NCBI GenBank assembly: GCA_964036155.1
Contig: OZ038423.1
Coordinates: 1,240,001-1,304,000 of the forward strand
DNA: 64,000 bases
Reading direction: 5' to 3'
Source: Diploscapter coronatus
Taxonomy: Eukaryota > Nematoda > Chromadorea > Rhabditida > Rhabditidae
Under the pieces are notes generated by a model. The model was not told the DNA's origin. It saw only the letters and a list, made by a program, of their open reading frames with translations, and did not search any database. Position numbers and translations under genes: made by a program. How positions within the stretch are numbered: the first letter of the stretch is position 1; each line of letters starts with the position of its first letter. Positions 23,101 through 33,393 of the stretch are shown here, in pieces.

Positions 23101-24091
23101 AGCCAATACGCTCAAGCCTCGAAATTCAAAATATTAATTTACTCGGGTGACGTGGATAGCATGGTGAACTGGCTTGGAACCGAGTGGTTTACTCAGGATT
23201 TATTCGCGAAAAATCTCAGTCTACAGGTATTGCAAATAAAATTGTTGACATCTTACAGTTTAAATGTTCAGGTCATTTCCCCTCGTAAGCCCTGGACGTA
23301 TCAGGCGGATACGATGTACCAACCTACTGTAGCTGGATTCGTCAGGAAATACGACAAAAATGTGGACGTTTTGACTGTCAAGGGCTCGGGTCACTTTGTC
23401 CCACTCGATCGGTAGAGAAATAGTATTATTTGCTCCTAAATCTGGGAGACGTGCAAAATGGTGCACGGTTCTTTTCATGGCTAGAAAAAGTGTAGAAATA
23501 GTGCGCAGAATAGAGAGACTAGCCCTAAACTTACTTCTTACTCTCCTCATTTTCGACCTCCCAGATTTTCGGACTCTGCAATACGATAAATTTGAAGGAA
23601 ATCTTCATTTTAGGCCAGCCGAATCGCTCCAGATGATATACAATTTTATCTACGACCAGGATTACAGTACCCCGATAAATAATTCTGGATCAAACATGAC
23701 AACTACGCCACCAGTAACTTCAGCTTCAGGATCAACTCAAGGACAGAATAATCAAACTGTGAAAACGACGACAGCAATGAATGATAAGCAATCGTCATAT
23801 AGCACGACTATGGTGTGTTTTAGTTATAATTGAAATTCTAAATAGGCGGTGATTATTAGACTTTAATCTTTCAAATAACATCAAATATAGAATATTCTAA
23901 AATGTTTAATTAAAATTAACTTAAATTTCGCTTAGTGTAATTGGAAATAATTTCTAATTTAGCAAACCGCCGTTACTCAGACAGCCGTAACTTTAACGAC
24001 AGTCACTAAAGATGCATATCTCAGGCATTATATTTCGTCACTTTTATTCACATATCTATTTGGTCTCATTTTACGTAGTAATTTATTATAA
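14182..24091 (+). CDS. Four-domain serine carboxypeptidase (family S10), secreted, probable C-terminal membrane anchor
   Basis: The ATG at 14182 begins a cleavable signal peptide ([16 protein letters not shown]). Four tandem S10 domains follow, joined in frame through introns: D1 about 14240-16376, D2 16547-18880, D3 18900-21260, D4 21300-23820. Each restarts with an LPG…F.Q(Y/W/F)SGYL motif. The oxyanion-loop motif is NGGPGC in D1 and D3, and NGGPGSS in D2 and D4. The nucleophile motif is ESYGGVY in D2 (Ser codon 17332-17334), ESYFGVY in D3 (19551-19553) and ESYAGVY in D4 (22131-22133). In D1 it is GEGYAS, with Gly (15145-15147) instead of Ser. The Asp (YNGD/YSGD) and His (GAGH/GSGH) motifs exist in all four. 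A Thr/Ser-rich tail and a short hydrophobic C-terminus ([10 protein letters not shown]) suggest a GPI or membrane anchor; stop at 24089-24091. D3 has a broken splice donor at 21125. Multi-domain members are known in C. elegans. The substrate is unknown. Confidence 0.85.
14819..14928. mobile_element. Family A MITE (Mutator-like), in carboxypeptidase D1 intron
   Basis: Begins GGCGATTTGGAAACCGCATG and ends CATGCGGTTTTCAGATAGCC. It is flanked by the perfect 9-bp repeat AAGAAAAAT on both sides. The interior has ATGGCATGCAAAATAGTGTG and TTATTTCGCATGTCATG. Confidence 0.9.
19587..19710. mobile_element. Family B MITE with 8-bp target duplication, in carboxypeptidase D3 intron
   Basis: Begins AGCAACTTGGATTTGTCGCG and ends AACCCAGATAGCC. 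It is flanked by the perfect 8-mer TAAATTTT (19579-19586, 19711-19718). It sits in the intron that splits the D3 nucleophile elbow (TAC TTC G|GC). Confidence 0.85.
20390..20555. repeat. Foldback element, single copy, in carboxypeptidase D3 intron
   Basis: Left end GGGTGTATAGGG…CAGAAGTGAGAC; right end GTCTCACTCCTGTATATAAG then TTCTACACCC is its inverse. Inner arms (CTTTGTGGC region versus AAGAAAGC) also pair. No target duplication is obvious. Confidence 0.65.
22767..22820. repeat. Short hAT-type foldback, in carboxypeptidase D4 intron
   Basis: A 54-bp near-perfect hairpin: CAGGGCTGTAAATG…GTTTAGACAC paired with GTGTCTAACCATTTACAGC…CTG. The CAG ends suggest a hAT tip. A 19-bp fragment of the same tip is at 54658-54676 in the nephrin-like gene. 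Confidence 0.7.
23426..23581. mobile_element. Family C MITE (TA target), in carboxypeptidase D4 intron
   Basis: TA-flanked foldback. It begins TTATTTGCTCCTAAATCTGG and contains TTTCGACCTCCCAGATTTTC near the right end. The interior TGCAAAATGGTGCACGG and GAGAGACTAGCCCTAAA matches the copy at 34861-35016. Confidence 0.8.
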
Positions 24092-24556
24092 TCTGTTCAT
24101 ATGTAAAGTATAAGTGGTTTTTCTTCGTTTGATATATTCTTCTATCATAAAATCAAATAAAATTGGATATGAGAAAAAGCGCATAAAGCTATAAAATCTC
24201 GAAATGTGATAAAAAAATTAAATTTCCCTGACACAGAATAGTCATAGATTTAGAAATAAGTTCCTAGAAAAAAAAACAAGATAAGAAATCAAATATGGCA
24301 ACTTTGAACGTTGGACCGAAATTTATATCGACAAGTTCGGGGCTAGAATCTGAGAAAATCAAATCTAGAAATCTAAAAAAAATTAGCTCTGAAAAAATTC
24401 AGAACCAATCCTGTCATAATGGAAAAGTAATTGTAATCGTTATATAGCGTTACATAAAAATAGCTTAGGAAAGGAGGAGAATTTTTCTTAAAATACCTAT
24501 TCTATTTCCATGTTTAGCTGTGCAGCGATATAGTGTATTTTCCAAAGTGTTCTAAT
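24092..24556. other. Intergenic, tail-to-tail genes
   Basis: AT-rich spacer between the carboxypeptidase stop and the sideroflexin stop. It contains AATAAAATT near 24145 that could serve polyadenylation of the carboxypeptidase mRNA. No other feature was seen. Confidence 0.6.
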
Positions 24557-27121
24557 CTAGAGACCCTTATTGCAGTACACGGTTTGAGGAGCGTTGGGCA
24601 GCGATTTGATTTTGTCTCGAAGTTCCGGCTCAAGGGAATCCACACTGAGCGGGGTCATCTGTAATCGTTTCCTTTTTAATTTAAATTCGGAGGTAATTTG
24701 AATGCCAATGAATAAAAGTAGTACCATAAAAATTTAATGCATATGCATATTTTGGACCAATTTAAAAAGTAATGGCTTACCCATGAGGTATAGAGTAGGA
24801 ATCTAGTAATAGAATGCTGGATATTAAACTTTCCAGCTCAGAAAATTCATGATGACAATTTTATAGATTTTTATCGATACTACTTTTATGAATCGTTTAA
24901 AGAAAAATACGCTACCTGAGGGAACAATGCGCAACAGAGTGGAGTCGAGAGCGATAGAATGATACCACACAGTACCGTCTAAAGTTATGAATTCATAAAT
25001 AATTAAAGTTCATGATATTTCAAATAAGAGAAAAATTGAAATAGTCATTCTTCGAAGTTCATAAACTATTAAAATTAATGACATTTTTAAAAATGATTAA
25101 AAAAATTTAAATATATTATATATTATTTTTAGAATTATAAATATTTTAGAAATAATAATCAATTTTATACCTGAAGAGGACCGAACAGATGAGGTCGAGC
25201 CTTGAAGTAGGGTTTCTTCTCGAGTGCATTCACAATCACGGGAATCAAAGCGAAAGTGGGCGTGGCCATACCGATTCGGCTTACAACCACCTGAAATTGT
25301 TCTTAATGAAATTGACTTTCAAAAATGGAATTTTTAATTTAAATTTATATATCTTAAAAAGGCATTTCATATATCCTTTAAAAATAAATTTAAAAAATAT
25401 ATAGATAAAATATTTTTAATTTCACTCAACTGAGTGATAGCGGACTTCGCGACCGATTTAGATCTGCCCAGTTTATTTCCATCCGCGTCCACAATATCAA
25501 TACCGTCCGTTAATTCCCTGCAATTATTAAAGTTAATTACCCGATTATCTTAGTTAGTTGTCCTAATTATCTCAAACAAATAAAATATTTGATTACCCTC
25601 TCCTCATCATCGGAATATTGATGGCGTTGGCGACGCACACAGCCACGAACGGAACGAGGCGACCGACGAGCGGAGGAGCGGACTTAATTGGTTTAATTAG
25701 AGGGTAATTATCTTTCATTTAATTAATTGGTGCCAATTATCTTCTTTGAGTTAGTTACCTTGACGAGTGAATTAAGTCCGAGAGCTGCAGTCAACGCACC
25801 TCCGGTAGCTGCGCAGTACGAGGTGAGCAACTTAATTGGGGGTAATTAAATGTGGAAATCTTGATAATTATGGTAGTTAAGTCGATAATTTATCGACTCA
25901 ATTACCTGAGAGACTGGCGCTGAATCGCCTGAGCGATTTGTGTAGTTGACGACCGCGTTAAAGCTCTGATTGCACCACTGCCAGAAGATAATGGCGGCGG
26001 GAGATCTGAAATAAAATATTTTTTAAAAAATGGGAAAAGAGTAAGATAACATTTTTATAGATTTTTCTTTTAGTTTACAGAAGAAGAAATAAAATTTCCA
26101 TAGAAAAGTTTGTGCATTTATGGAAGAAGGTAGATAAAAGTTGTAAAAGAAAATAAATATTCTAATTTTAAAGGGAAAAATTGGCCAACTTGTAAAAAGT
26201 GAGCATTCCACCGGTGATGAGCATATTCATGGGCACCTGGGCGGACATTCGGCCGACCACGAACATTTTCTCGCCAGTTGCAGGGTGGAAGGCCGACTCC
26301 ACGACGTGTTTTGCCTTCCATAGTTCGTTCAGCGTCAGATTCTCCGGCACTCGGTCTTTTCTGGGAGAAGAAAAAATATTAAAAAAATAACAAAAAAACT
26401 GATTTAGAAATTTTTTACTTCTTGAAGTTTAGTTTATTTAATTTAAATATTGTTCGATTATAAAATTCGAAAACGAAGGAATTGAATCTTTTGTAGTATT
26501 TATCCTTATTTTAAAAAATAGAAATTTTGAATCCTTTTAAAATCACTTACTTGTATTCCTCAACGATAGTCTTGAATGTATCGAGTTGTGCATCGGTGTA
26601 CGCCAAGTTGAGTGGATTTGTGATGGCAAAGAAGTGCTGAAATCAGAATTTACACAAAAAATGATTAAATTTTCGTCCCTCAGGCAAAATTTCACTCCTA
26701 TTCATTGACAATTTTGCGGCATTTCAAGCCTTTTTTGCAGGTCTGAGCAAACAGACGACGAAAACGCGCATTACTCATTCATGAAATCGCTCAAATCTTT
26801 CAAATACGAAGTCCGAATCTCAACTTTACTTCTTACTTTTTGAAATGTACTAGAAATCGTAGTTTTTGATTATTCGACTCAGAAAATATAGGAAAAAATC
26901 TTGAAAATGCCTGTATTTCTCATGAGAACTTGGTATAATTTTTAAGTATAAAAATCTCAATGCTTCATAAAAACGTGTCAACTTGACTAAATACGCTGCA
27001 TCTTTGTATCGTTTTTTTTAATTGAACGTACTTTAGCCCGCCCTTCGAAGGTATTCTGATCCCATCGTGGCTTTGTGATATCTGGCCGATTCACGAGCGC
27101 TCTCACCAATTCCGACGCCAT
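24557..27121 (-). CDS. Sideroflexin (mitochondrial serine/amino-acid carrier)
   Basis: Multi-pass inner mitochondrial membrane protein; vertebrate SFXN1 imports serine for one-carbon metabolism. The ATG at 27121 starts [20 protein letters not shown]. Later exons carry [19 protein letters not shown] (26640-26550), [20 protein letters not shown] (26350-26190, the family signature of substrate-adjacent residues), [20 protein letters not shown] (about 26000-25930), [16 protein letters not shown] (25690-25600), [18 protein letters not shown] (25290-25190) and [10 protein letters not shown] (about 24930). The C-terminus …VYCNKGL ends at TAG 24557-24559 as in other sideroflexins. Length and domain order look complete. 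No MITE was seen inside, unlike its neighbours. Which sideroflexin paralog this is cannot be told from the sequence alone. Confidence 0.93.
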
Positions 27122-28933
27122 TTCTCTGCAAAACTAGGTCTAACCCGTAGTTTTATGACGAATCGATAGCAATTAGCAAATGGCGCGATTTTCTTAACAC
27201 AGCACATATAAAATCTCCATTTATGGACAAATAGAGGTCTATCAGTTTGGTTTAATGTCGGCGAATAGGAAAATAAAAATGGGAATGGTGAAAATGAGGA
27301 AGAATGGAGTGGAAGGAAATGAAGAGAAATGCAATTGAAATGCACCTTTAATGCACTCAAAAGAAAGAAGGAAAGAGAAATTGCGTGTTTTTCCGTACTG
27401 AAGGGAAATCTGATTCTATCACCACGTGCCTCTTCTCTATCTCTTCGTTCTTTTTTCCTTTGCAAACTTTTTACGTGAAAATATTCTCGCGCTAACCGCT
27501 TGACTGAGTCCGTAGTTTAAGTTTAAACTAAATGAAAAAGTTAAAGGGCATATTACATTAGTTTTACGAAGAAACTTCATATGTATGTTTTTAAATCTAA
27601 GAAAAAGCGAAAAATGTCTGAGAGATTTTGACCCCGATCGATAATGTTAGCAGGCTAGAAGGAGAGAACAAGTGCCAAATCGCTAGATTGCTGACCTGTG
27701 TACTTTTGCTTGCTTCTTACGAAAATTGATAAGTGTCGAGTTTGATCAATGATGGTGCCACAAAAAAGCCGCTGATAATGCTGAAAAAGTATTGACCTTT
27801 ATATATATATATATCAGTGAATTTCTACAATTTTGTTATATTGCATATAGCGCGAATTCATTGCATGATGAATGAGCGTGATGCAATATTTCTCATTCTT
27901 TTCCCTGTTGCCTCTTCTGCATTCCAGCCAAATAGTCAGCCATTGGGGAAATCCGGGCCAAAACAAAGCCGTTTTCCTTTTTCGCCGAAAGAGCTTTGGG
28001 CTCTAGCTTTTTCTGGCATTGATTCTTTTTTCGCAATTGGGATTTCGACAAAGTTTGTAATTAACTCTGCGATTTGCTACGTTGGAAACGATTTCGCTAT
28101 ATTATGGTGGTTCTTTTTGGAGGATAACATAAATACTCAATGTTGTTCTCCTAGGGTGAAGACAATGTTGACACACACAAATTTGCTCGACTCTGCAATT
28201 TGCGGAGAGCCTCATCCTCCCGTGGTTTAGCCTCTGTTCTGACTGCATAATTTGCCTGGTTCGAGTGCTTGCACCTTGTCTCCCGTCCTCTCTGCAGCTT
28301 CTCATCGGCGACCAACCAACCGGTGTGTCGCTCGCGCAGCGGCGGTGTATCATTCCCTTCCCTCCTTCTTCCTCTGCCTAAGCAGTCAGTGTCCGGTCGG
28401 CTTCACCTCCCGTCTCTCTCTCTCCCCGTTCAATCGATTATTCCCTCCTCTTCGTCTCTCTATCCACCGTGCTATTTCTCCCCACACCTGCCTTTGCCTT
28501 TGTAATCCAAACTTTCACATGTTCTGCATTATTTATGCCTTCGCAGCCTGCAACATACCACACATTACATTCTCCAGTCATATTCACATCAGGGAAGGAG
28601 AGAAGAGTTTGTCATTTTTGCGCCCAACTGCCAAATGTCCAGCCATTAGTGTTATTGATTTACTTTACGAAATACCCATCATATTTCTGTCAGAATTTGA
28701 CATGTCACATTGCCGCTCTATCTTCTTTCAAAAATCGATGATCGCTTTTATTAAAGGTCACACATTCCCCTTCTCTTTTTCGCTTTATCGATTGCCCTGA
28801 GTCAGACTCTTATATTACGTCAGCGAAAATCGATATACTTTCGATTATATACAAGCCGTTTTTAATATCTATCCTTCATCATTGCAGTTGCTTGAAGACG
28901 GAAGGCAGATGAGACGACATTCGCACTGATTGA
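27122..28933. other. Divergent intergenic region, low-complexity
   Basis: About 1.8 kb between the starts of sideroflexin (-) and the ninein-like gene (+), so it should hold both promoters. A pyrimidine-rich block lies at about 28270-28510, a short TA run at 27803-27814, and purine-rich sequence at 27290-27480. ORFs of up to 182 codons here are low-complexity and unlike any family I know. No repeats of the MITE families were found. Confidence 0.55.
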
Positions 28934-31900
28934 ATGACCACATCGTCATCTAGCGTTATCGAGGACGAGAATGCACATGTACAGGAGTTGAAGAAGGTAC
29001 GAGATTATTATGATTTAAGCGCCAATATGCTTGGAATTCTGCTTCTGAGATTTATTGTTTTTGAAATAGGAGTTCCAGATCGAAACTTCCAGCTTCATAT
29101 TCTATTTTCAGTTATTTTTATCGTGCTGCATCAATGGTGAGCAGGTGCTGAACAGCTCTGGGCTTCAGGCGCTCTGCGAAAAGCTCAAATTGTCCGAATT
29201 CGGCTACGAGATCTCCGAGCGCGTTCTCAATGGCTACAAATTCGTCGATTTCAATGTAAATCCTACAAATTAGCTTATTTTGAAATTCATAATCGCATGA
29301 TAACGTGAGCTATAGTTATTGAACGAAAAAATGTGAAAGAGAAGGGAGATATGATATGGGAACATACATCTCACGTCATTACGCCATTCCATAATTCTTA
29401 AAATTTCGCATTTTTCGAATTTAGATGTTCAAAGAACGATTCGTTTCGATCCTGCCGGAAATCATCGATGTGTCGAGTGGCCAAGTGGATCCGATTGCGT
29501 ATCGCATCAAGGAGACCGCGCTCAGGCTCGGCTACAACGAGGGGCACAGGTTTTTGACGAAAAATATTCTAACCCAGGGCTGGACAGAGCTTTATCTTTA
29601 TCTTTGAGTTTTTTTTAATTTTAGACTTTGACTAGCCTTGATTTTAATGTGTTTTTGTTGTTGTCATTTTTGAAATATTAAGATTATCCCGATACGATAT
29701 TCGACTTCTATGCGAGAATACGCCCGGCTTAGAGCAGCTTTCGATCATCGACGTCAATCGGATCTACGATTCCTGCGATAGCCACGAGTCGAACGGCATT
29801 TCCATCTATGATTTCATTATGCAGTACCGAATTATGCGACAACAGTGCAGTGAGGTATTCGAGATTTCCAAATATTTCACCTATCTGTAAGCCACATGAT
29901 TATGCAGAATTCAATTAATCGACTTATCTTTATATACTCTTCATTGTCTCCGAGATGAATCCTTGCAAAGAAAAGGGTATCCGCGAGCCTTAGCTATGTT
30001 CCTCTGCTCGTTTTTGCTTTCTACTTCTTTTTATTTCCCTCGAGTCGGGATGCGTGCGTCTCGCAGGTTATAGACTCAGAGTGCATATGACAAGACTCAT
30101 CTCAAGGACGATGGAGAGTAAATAATATATTTGATTTAGGAACAATTCGTGGCGGATCCATATGTTTCCTCTCTAAACCTATTCGAAGAACTCGAAAATC
30201 GCGATACGAGAAGTGTAGATATCTACGAGTTAACTGAATATTGGAACAAAAATGGGATCAACTTCGAGGAATCGTTTACTGTTTTGAAGGTTAATGATAT
30301 TATGGAGTTTGAGAAGGTAGATATTGCACTCTCTGCAACTCTCCTTCCGCAGGCTCAACCTCCGAGAAATAACATGCGGCCCTGAAGAGACGGAAAAGAC
30401 AATAAAGAAAAGGAAGAAGGAGTGGAGTGGCTCGTGCAAAAGCGAGTTGCAGAGAGTGTATTATCCTAGCACCTCACACGCCACTAATACTTTTCCTAAA
30501 TTTAACATGTTTAAAATTTAAGGATTGCGGAGAGTCATTGATAACGAATGGCACTGTGAACACCGACAGACTTTCTGGATATCTAGAGGATGAGCTCAAT
30601 AAATATCTGCCTACACTGAATCCAACCGTAAAATGTGCTGTAGTATCACTATATCGATGTCTGGAATATATGAAGTATAAAGATGAATATATTTGAAATT
30701 TCGTTTAATAAATAACATTTTAGGGCCCAACTTAGAGAGTCGGAGAAAAATGTCGCTTACTTCACGAAACAATTGGAATTAGCGAACCAACGAAGCACTA
30801 TGCTAATCGAGGAATTAGACCATAATCAATGGACGATTGAGCAGAATTGCGAAAAGAAATTAAAGTATATTAAAATTGGAGGTTTATTTCAATTCAATAT
30901 TTCAGGGAGCTCGAAGAGCATCAGCACATGCGAATTATGGAGCTGGAAGAGAGGCATGAGCAAGAGAAGCTATTCATGCAGAAGGAAATAACGAAGGTAA
31001 TTAACCCTACCTAATTATGTATCTAACTAATTACCCTAATTAAGTTGGAAGAAGAGTTAACTCATAGTCGCCAAGTGAAGCAGTCGATGCGAAGTCGACT
31101 GATTCTCGTTGAAAGACAGAACAATCGAATGAGCGAGGAGAACGCGGAACTAAGCGCCAATGCGACCAGACTCGAACAACATAACGCCCAATTAAAGGCT
31201 GATATAATCAAGGTAACTGAGCTAGTTAAATATTTAATACCCGATTGAATATAGATCCGTCAGCCCGATGATTCAAAACAACTAGTCTTGTGGAAACAGA
31301 AAGTCGATTTGTTGGTTAATCATAACAAGGTATTTTTATTATTATTAAAGTTTTTATTAATACTTATTATTTAAGCGACTTCGAGAAAAGATCTCGGAAC
31401 TAACAGCGGCGAGTCAGGCAAAGGCGTTGGAGAAAAATCGAAAATATGCCGATGAAGAGCCTTCGACTTCGATGGCTGAGGCTCCAAGCATCTGGAGTCC
31501 AGCTTTTAGGAGTCAGGTATGAATTAGATACTTATTTTGTTAGAAATTAAAAAATAATTATGACAAGGCTGTAAGCACCGCGCACGACATTCAAGACCTC
31601 GCGACATGCGAAATAGTGTGAGAAAAGAAATCCTACCAGCCAATACCCTACCCTAACTATACACACTGCTTCGCATGTTTTAAGGTCTTGATGCGATGCG
31701 GTTTTCGAATAGCCAATAATTATTTATTTTCTTATTGAAATACATTTAGGTTGGATTACTACGTAAACGACGGGAAGCTGTAATGGCGAAGGGAAATATT
31801 TTGGATACAGCATCAGATATAGAAACCGAGCCTGAAGGTATAATTTTTAAGATATAAATTTTTAGATTTCAATGTTTTAGGAATCTTCTTCCGACAAAAA

Positions 31901-32690
31901 CAACGCCGAAAATTAAAGCGAAAAGATCGATACAAACGGTTAAGCGAGCGAAAGGCGATATTCGAGAAGATGAAAGCGAATGAAAATGGTATTTTCCTAT
32001 TCAATTTAAAAGCAATAATGTAGATAATTTAGGCGATAACGGCTTAAATCGAAGCGATAGTTCTTCTACATTCCAGAATTTGGATAGACGGGTATGTATT
32101 TAGAGAGCGCAAGCTCCGCCCTTTTGCAAATGCGTGGCATGTAACAAAAAGTGATAGTTAAGGAAGCCCAAAAATGGAAAGCAAGTACCCTTCAAGGGCC
32201 AAATGTTACGAAAAACCACCCCTAGATCGACGATAAACCTTCTGAAGCTGATCTGTGCCAAAAATCAGCACATAACTTTCCCTGCGAGCAGTTTGAAGTT
32301 TGCGAAAACGTGTTCATTTTGGGATCTGGCGATTTTTTCGTTCAAAAATCTTAGTTACGCCAGAATGCATCTTCCCGAACAACAAATAATAGCGAAGTAT
32401 GGTCTCGTGAACTTGCTTGTGCCCTCCATATATTTAGAAACTGCTTTATTAATTATTGCTAGTCTAAATATTGGACTTATGGACTAAAACTCGAGATCAA
32501 ATTTCAGAAACGGTCCCTAATGGAGAATATCACTGGTAGTTTGTCAGCAGCTTGTTCTGCTCGAGCCAGGGACTCGACAACGACGTCCAGACCGAACTCA
32601 GGCTCCAGTTTCCTAAATGTCTCTCCAAGAACCGCTCTATCATTCCTAGACTTTGGCGCTAGCGCCAGGAAGCGGTTGAATGGAAAATAA
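28934..32690 (+). CDS. Ninein/ninein-like-related EF-hand and coiled-coil protein
   Basis: Probable microtubule-anchoring or centrosomal protein. The ATG is at 28934. The first junction (…ELKK to LFLSCCINGEQ, acceptor at 29109-29111) forms a degenerate EF-hand-like N-terminus ending in LNSSGLQALCEKLKL, which resembles the first EF-hand of vertebrate NIN/NINL (…GTGSLGQEELTDLCH). Exons at 29425-29550, 29683-29853, 30140-30288 and 30524-30672 give helical EF-hand-like segments. A long coiled coil follows (30724-31455), including STMLIEELDHNQWTIEQ then KLKELEEHQHMR, very like the NIN/NINL FVKEMDDCHSTLEQ region. The C-terminus (31748-32690) is basic, then Ser/Thr-rich, ending GASARKRLNGK at TAA 32688-32690. 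The EF-hand loops lack several calcium-ligand residues. Introns carry family H, F, A and other foldbacks. C. elegans NOCA-1 is a ninein-related protein, but I would not claim orthology. Confidence 0.65.
29297..29393. repeat. Family H foldback, copy 1, in ninein-like intron
   Basis: Left arm GATAACGTGAGCTATAGTT and right arm ATCTCACGTCATTACGCCATTCC are inverted. The same signature (GACGTGAGCTAT / TCTCACGTCATCCCGTCATTCC) occurs at 40085-40192. Confidence 0.65.
29935..30120. repeat. Family F foldback, copy 1, in ninein-like intron
   Basis: The ends TACTCTTCATTGTCTCCGAG and inverse of CTCAAGGACGATGGAGAGTA pair over about 25 bp. The interior (GGGTATCCGCGAGCCTTAG, GTTCCTCTGCTCGTTTTTG) is the reverse complement of the copy at 36004-36197. 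Confidence 0.8.
30326..30459. repeat. Foldback element, single copy, in ninein-like intron
   Basis: The perfect inverted ends GCACTCTCTGCAACTC and GAGTTGCAGAGAGTG enclose a purine-rich centre. No second copy is in this window. Confidence 0.7.
31567..31714. mobile_element. Family A MITE, in ninein-like intron
   Basis: Left arm GGCTGTAAGCACCGCGCACG with ACATGCGAAATAGTGTG; right arm CTTCGCATGTTTTAAGGTC and GATGCGGTTTTCGAATAGCC. The centre CAATACCCTACCC is shared with copies at 6918 and 59673. No clear target duplication remains. Confidence 0.75.
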
Positions 32691-33393
32691 AGGGGTCGAG
32701 TACTTTTCTTATAAAAAATGTTTTAGAGAAGTATTCACCCAAAAATAATCAAATTTAACCACCTTCATGATATAACATTGTCATTTTAACAACGGTTCTT
32801 TTGTTTGATATAATCTGGGTCATACTATTATTGATATTATTATAGTTAGCCATTCGTTCTAGATTTACATGTAGTTTCTTGTAAGTTCAGTTTGGATTCA
32901 TTCGCTTGTGGTGATTTTGATTAGTCAAACGCGCATTATAACGTGCTATGAGCTATACACACTTTATATGAGGCTTTCGAATTAAACTTGTTCATTTATA
33001 TTGTCAAACTATAAAAGCGGGTTTTGTGAATTCAATAGCTAATGACGTCATACGAAGTGAAATCATTGTGCAGAATTTCGATGTCTTTGACCAAGTAAAT
33101 AAATTTTTTCAAACATTTGTACATCGAAATGATTCATGTGTTAAGTGAATTAAAATAACTTTAGTAATAATTAAAATAAATTCCTAGCCAATAATTTCAA
33201 AATAGATACATTTTAAATTAAAATGTAAACTGTTGCGGATGTTTCATGGATCCATAAACGACGAAGTGGATTAAATTAGGTCATCCGCGATAATCCTTGA
33301 CTTTTTCAATAAATGACGAAGAGGATATCGATAGTTCTCCCTTTCTACGCCTCCTCCATTTTCATTCCGATCTATCAATAAATTGTAATCCCT
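32691..33393. other. Intergenic region between ninein-like and secreted-protein genes
   Basis: AT-rich spacer of about 700 bp between two plus-strand genes. It should hold the 3' UTR of the ninein-like gene and the promoter of the next. No repeat or motif I can support. Confidence 0.6.

Noticed and set aside
27817..28800. ORFs of 137 and 182 codons upstream of the ninein-like gene
   Set aside because: They lie in pyrimidine-rich low-complexity DNA, have no domain or signal features, and overlap ORFs on the other strand.
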